Shown here one piece after another: positions 5,673-8,613 of a stretch of 8,613 bases of DNA. Position 1 is the first letter of the stretch. Each line of letters starts with the position of its first letter. The notes below the pieces were generated by a model. It was not told the DNA's origin. It worked only from the letters and a program-made list of their open reading frames with translations, and ran no database searches. The position numbers and the translations under genes were made by a program. Origin of the DNA: an uncultured Actinomycetes bacterium (GTDB taxonomy: Bacteria; Actinomycetota; Actinomycetes; Nanopelagicales; Nanopelagicaceae); contig CALMBJ010000117.1 in assembly GCA_937860175.1 (NCBI GenBank), positions 1 to 8,613 of the forward strand, in the 5' to 3' direction.

Positions 5673-8174
5673 ATGTTTGAGCGCTTTACAGACCGAGCCC
5701 GTCGCGTTGTCGTGCTGGCCCAAGAAGAAGCACGCATGCTCAACCACAACTACATCGGCACCGAGCACATCCTTCTGGGCTTGATCCACGAAGGTGAAGG
5801 CGTTGCAGCTAAGGCGCTTGAATCTCTAGGCATCTCACTTGAAGGCGTACGCGCACAAGTTGAAGAGATCATCGGTCAAGGACAACAAGCTCCAAGTGGT
5901 CACATTCCATTTACTCCGCGCGCGAAGAAGGTTCTTGAACTCTCACTTCGTGAAGCGTTGCAGTTAGGTCACAACTACATCGGAACAGAGCACATCCTTC
6001 TTGGTTTAATCCGCGAAGGTGAGGGTGTTGCAGCACAGGTTCTTGTAAAGCTTGGCGCAGATCTCAATCGAGTTCGTCAACAGGTTATTCAACTTCTCTC
6101 TGGTTATCAGGGTAAGGAAGCTGTTCAAGCTGGAGGACCTGCAGAAGGAACTCCATCTACATCTTTGGTTCTTGATCAATTTGGTCGCAACCTGACACAA
6201 GCTGCCCGCGAAGGAAAGCTTGATCCAGTTATTGGTCGTGAAAATGAGATCGAACGTGTGATGCAGGTTCTTTCACGTCGCACAAAGAACAACCCTGTTC
6301 TTATCGGAGAACCAGGTGTTGGTAAGACCGCGGTTGTTGAAGGTCTTGCACAAGCGATTTACAAGAATGATGTTCCAGAAACTTTGAAGGATAAGCAGCT
6401 GTACTCACTTGATTTGGGTGCACTTGTTGCAGGTTCTCGCTACCGTGGAGATTTCGAAGAGCGCCTAAAGAAGGTTCTTAAGGAGATCAAAACTCGTGGT
6501 GACATTATTCTTTTCATCGATGAGATTCACACACTTGTAGGTGCAGGAGCTGCAGAAGGTGCAATTGATGCTGCAAGCATCCTCAAGCCAATGCTTGCCC
6601 GCGGTGAGTTACAGACAATTGGTGCAACAACACTTGATGAGTACCGCAAGCATGTTGAAAAGGATGCCGCGCTTGAGCGCCGTTTCCAGCCAATTCAGGT
6701 GAAGGAGCCATCAGTTGCTCACACCATTGAAATTTTGAAGGGTCTTCGCGATCGCTACGAAACCCACCACCGTGTATCAATTACCGATGGTGCGCTCGCA
6801 GCAGCAGCGAACATGGCTGATCGCTATGTTTCAGATCGTTTCTTGCCAGACAAGGCGATCGACCTTATCGATGAAGCGGGTTCACGTCTTCGCATTAAGC
6901 GCATGACAGCACCTGCTGAACTTCGCGAGTTTGATGAAAAGATTGCAAGTGCTCGCAAGGAGAAAGAATCTGCAATCGATGGTCAGGATTTCGAGTTAGC
7001 AGCAACTCTTCGCGATAAGGAAAAGAACCTCATCGCAGAAAAGTCTGATGCTGAAAAGAATTGGAAGGCAACTGATTTAGATAAGGTCACCGAGGTTGAT
7101 GAAGAACTCATCGCACAGGTACTTTCTCTCTCAACCGGTATTCCTGTATTCAAACTTACTGAGGAAGAGACAGCACGTCTGCTTCGCATGGAGGATGAAC
7201 TACACAACCGCGTTATTGGTCAGGATCAAGCGATCAAGGCGTTGTCACAAGCGATCCGTCGTACCCGCGCAGGGCTAAAGGATCCACGCCGTCCAGGTGG
7301 ATCATTTATCTTCGCTGGTCCTTCAGGTGTAGGTAAGACAGAGCTTTCACGCACACTTGCTTCATTCCTGTTTGGTGATCAGGATGCGTTGATTCAACTT
7401 GATATGTCTGAGTACTCAGAGCGTCACACCGCATCACGTTTGTTCGGTGCACCTCCAGGGTATGTCGGTTATGACGAGGGTGGACAGCTCACTGAAAAGG
7501 TACGTCGTCGTCCTTTCTCAGTTGTTCTCTTCGATGAAATCGAAAAGGCACACCCAGATATCTTCAACTCACTTCTACAGGTCCTTGAAGATGGACGCCT
7601 TACAGATTCTCAAGGTCGCACAGTAGATTTCAAGAACACTGTCATCATCATGACAACAAACCTTGGTACTCGTGACATCTCTAAGTCACTCGGGCTTGGC
7701 TTTGCTAACAGCGATGATGATCTAACAAATTACGAGCGCATGAAGGGCAAGGTCAGTGATGAACTTAAGTCACACTTCCGCCCTGAGTTCCTCAACCGTA
7801 TTGATGACATCATCGTCTTCCACCAGTTGACTAAGCCACAGATCATCCAGATCGTTGATTTGATGCTTAAGAACCTAGATGATCGTTTGCAGGCAAAGGA
7901 CATGGGCATTGAGCTCACACCAGCTGCAAAGGATCTTCTAGCAGAGCGTGGTTACGATCCGTTGTTGGGTGCTCGTCCATTGCGTCGTGTGATTCAACGT
8001 GAGATCGAAGACTCATTGTCAGAGCGCATTTTGTTTGGTGAGCTTAAGGCTGGCGAGATCATCGTCGTAGATGTTGAAGGTGAGGGCGCGGAAGCTGTCT
8101 TTACATTCAAGGGAGCACCAAAGGCTGCAATGCCTGATACTCCTGAAGATCTTGCTGAAGCACCAACCGCTTAA
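5673..8174 (+). CDS. clpC: Clp protease ATPase subunit ClpC (AAA+ unfoldase)
   Basis: ClpC unfolds substrates and feeds them to the ClpP peptidase; in actinobacteria it is a major cytoplasmic regulatory protease and stress-response component. The 833 residues begin [20 protein letters not shown], as in mycobacterial ClpC1. Domains in order: two Clp_N repeats (about 18-70 and 93-145, both with [14 protein letters not shown]); AAA+ domain 1 with Walker [10 protein letters not shown] (about 212) and Walker [11 protein letters not shown] (about 279); a coiled-coil middle domain with a UVR motif (about 420-455); AAA+ domain 2 with Walker [10 protein letters not shown] (about 549) and Walker [11 protein letters not shown] (about 617); the ClpP-docking loop LGLGF (about 673); and the D2 small domain with LGARPLRR. 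The middle domain and docking loop mark ClpC rather than ClpB. The C-terminal tail is short. An in-frame ATG 16 codons upstream is rejected on Shine-Dalgarno and family grounds. Confidence 0.98.
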   Translation: MFERFTDRARRVVVLAQEEARMLNHNYIGTEHILLGLIHEGEGVAAKALESLGISLEGVRAQVEEIIGQGQQAPSGHIPFTPRAKKVLELSLREALQLGHNYIGTEHILLGLIREGEGVAAQVLVKLGADLNRVRQQVIQLLSGYQGKEAVQAGGPAEGTPSTSLVLDQFGRNLTQAAREGKLDPVIGRENEIERVMQVLSRRTKNNPVLIGEPGVGKTAVVEGLAQAIYKNDVPETLKDKQLYSLDLGALVAGSRYRGDFEERLKKVLKEIKTRGDIILFIDEIHTLVGAGAAEGAIDAASILKPMLARGELQTIGATTLDEYRKHVEKDAALERRFQPIQVKEPSVAHTIEILKGLRDRYETHHRVSITDGALAAAANMADRYVSDRFLPDKAIDLIDEAGSRLRIKRMTAPAELREFDEKIASARKEKESAIDGQDFELAATLRDKEKNLIAEKSDAEKNWKATDLDKVTEVDEELIAQVLSLSTGIPVFKLTEEETARLLRMEDELHNRVIGQDQAIKALSQAIRRTRAGLKDPRRPGGSFIFAGPSGVGKTELSRTLASFLFGDQDALIQLDMSEYSERHTASRLFGAPPGYVGYDEGGQLTEKVRRRPFSVVLFDEIEKAHPDIFNSLLQVLEDGRLTDSQGRTVDFKNTVIIMTTNLGTRDISKSLGLGFANSDDDLTNYERMKGKVSDELKSHFRPEFLNRIDDIIVFHQLTKPQIIQIVDLMLKNLDDRLQAKDMGIELTPAAKDLLAERGYDPLLGARPLRRVIQREIEDSLSERILFGELKAGEIIVVDVEGEGAEAVFTFKGAPKAAMPDTPEDLAEAPTA
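5745..6035 (+). repeat. Internal direct repeat encoding the two Clp_N halves
   Basis: Two 66-base units, 5745-5810 and 5970-6035, begin CACAACTACATCGG and encode [14 protein letters not shown] followed by a near-identical HEGEGVAA / REGEGVAA. They are 225 bases (75 codons) apart. This is the normal duplicated Clp_N domain, but DNA identity is visibly high over the shared segment. Confidence 0.85.
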
Positions 8175-8178
8175 TTAA
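8171..8178. other. TTAATTAA palindrome carrying both convergent stop codons
   Basis: The palindrome holds the clpC stop (TAA at 8172-8174) and the stop of the opposite-strand acetyltransferase (TTA at 8175-8177). The two coding regions abut with no intervening base, so no room is left for a terminator between them. A run of six T lies at 8187-8192 inside the opposite gene, but no GC-rich stem precedes it. Confidence 0.8.
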
Positions 8179-8613
8179 CTACCAAGTTTTTTAAGTGCAT
8201 CTCCGCTAACGCGATAAACGGTCCACTCATCCATGGGCACTGCGCCAAGGGATTTGTAGAAATCGATGCTTGGTTGGTTCCAATCCAGAACCCACCACTG
8301 CAACCTTTCATAATCACGTTCTACGCAAATCTTTCCGAGCTCCTTAAGGAAAGCTAAGCCATATCCCTTGCCGCGATGTGCGGGATCAACGTAAAGATCC
8401 TCAAGGTAAATACCTGGCTTGCCTACCCATGTTGAGTAGTTCAGGAACCAGATAGAGATTCCAATTACTAAACCATTTTCTTCTGCGACATGGCAGTAGG
8501 CGACTGGGTTGTCACTGAAAAGGGATTGTTCGATCTGTTCTAGAGTTGCTTTGGCTTCCAGCGGTGCCTTTTCATACTCAGCTAGATCTTTAATCAGCTG
8601 AAGTATGCGTGGG
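8175..8613 (-). CDS. GNAT family N-acetyltransferase, N-terminus cut off by the window edge
   Basis: This - strand frame is open from the window edge to the stop at 8175-8177, giving 145 visible residues; probably only about ten N-terminal residues are missing. It starts PRILQLIKDLAEYEKAPLEA, then LFSDNPVAYCHVAEE (31-45), IGISIWFLNYSTWVGKPGIY (50-69) and YLEDLYVDPAHRGKGYG (69-85), in which RGKGYG is the acetyl-CoA pyrophosphate loop. WWVLDWNQPSIDFYKSLGA (106-124) is the C-terminal GNAT motif with the Tyr that usually acts as general acid, and EWTVYRVSG closes the fold. This layout resembles the diamine/thialysine N-acetyltransferase branch (SSAT-like) more than ribosomal-protein acetyltransferases. 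The acceptor cannot be told from sequence. It converges on clpC and is not part of its operon. Confidence 0.9.
   Translation of the reverse strand, partial: PRILQLIKDLAEYEKAPLEAKATLEQIEQSLFSDNPVAYCHVAEENGLVIGISIWFLNYSTWVGKPGIYLEDLYVDPAHRGKGYGLAFLKELGKICVERDYERLQWWVLDWNQPSIDFYKSLGAVPMDEWTVYRVSGDALKKLGS

Noticed and set aside
8179..8200. T-tract at 8187-8192 as the clpC intrinsic terminator
   Set aside because: No stable stem directly precedes the T run, and it encodes the lysine pair near the end of the opposite-strand acetyltransferase.
1..8613. A new defence, mobile or otherwise undescribed system
   Set aside because: Every long frame is explained by a well-known housekeeping family. No transposase, integrase, repeat array, tRNA, toxin-antitoxin pair or unexplained large gap is present.

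Overview
This window reads as a compact housekeeping stretch of an actinobacterial chromosome. The protein sequences look actinobacterial: ClpC closely resembles mycobacterial ClpC1, FolP carries the actinobacterial-type MHWR motif, and the short N-acetylglutamate synthase resembles the mycobacterial ArgA family. The base composition looks well below that of most Actinobacteria, and genes are packed with 4-base overlaps or gaps of 2-20 bases. That combination suggests a streamlined free-living lineage such as the freshwater acI group (Nanopelagicales: Planktophila/Nanopelagicus). The lineage call is inference from memory of these families, not from a search.

Layout on the + strand: folE (5' end cut off by the window), folP, folB and folK form a tetrahydrofolate block (2-1943) with two ATGA stop/start overlaps. 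After 53 bases come panC (pantothenate synthetase) and coaX (type III pantothenate kinase), which are the last step of pantothenate synthesis and the first step of CoA synthesis (1997-3516). Twenty bases later comes lysS (class II lysyl-tRNA synthetase, 3537-5042). Three bases after that is an ArgA-type N-acetylglutamate synthase (5046-5537). A 135-base gap with several inverted repeats precedes clpC (5673-8174), the Clp unfoldase, which has its own strong ribosome binding site. On the - strand, a GNAT acetyltransferase (8175-8613, N-terminus cut off by the window) converges on clpC with no base between the two stop codons.

The order folE-P-B-K ... panC ... coaX ... lysS ... clpC follows the arrangement I recall from Mycobacterium tuberculosis, but condensed. 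I see no DUF3180 or Rossmann-type gene between folK and panC, no panD between panC and coaX, and no lsr2 between lysS and clpC. The argA-like gene occupies the lysS-clpC interval.

I found no mobile element, CRISPR array, tRNA, rRNA, toxin-antitoxin pair or defence system, and no sign of a previously undescribed system. The points most worth a second look are the short PanC N-terminus with an open frame upstream, the inverted repeats before clpC, the hairpin at the lysS start, the missing panD, and the abutting convergent stops at TTAATTAA.
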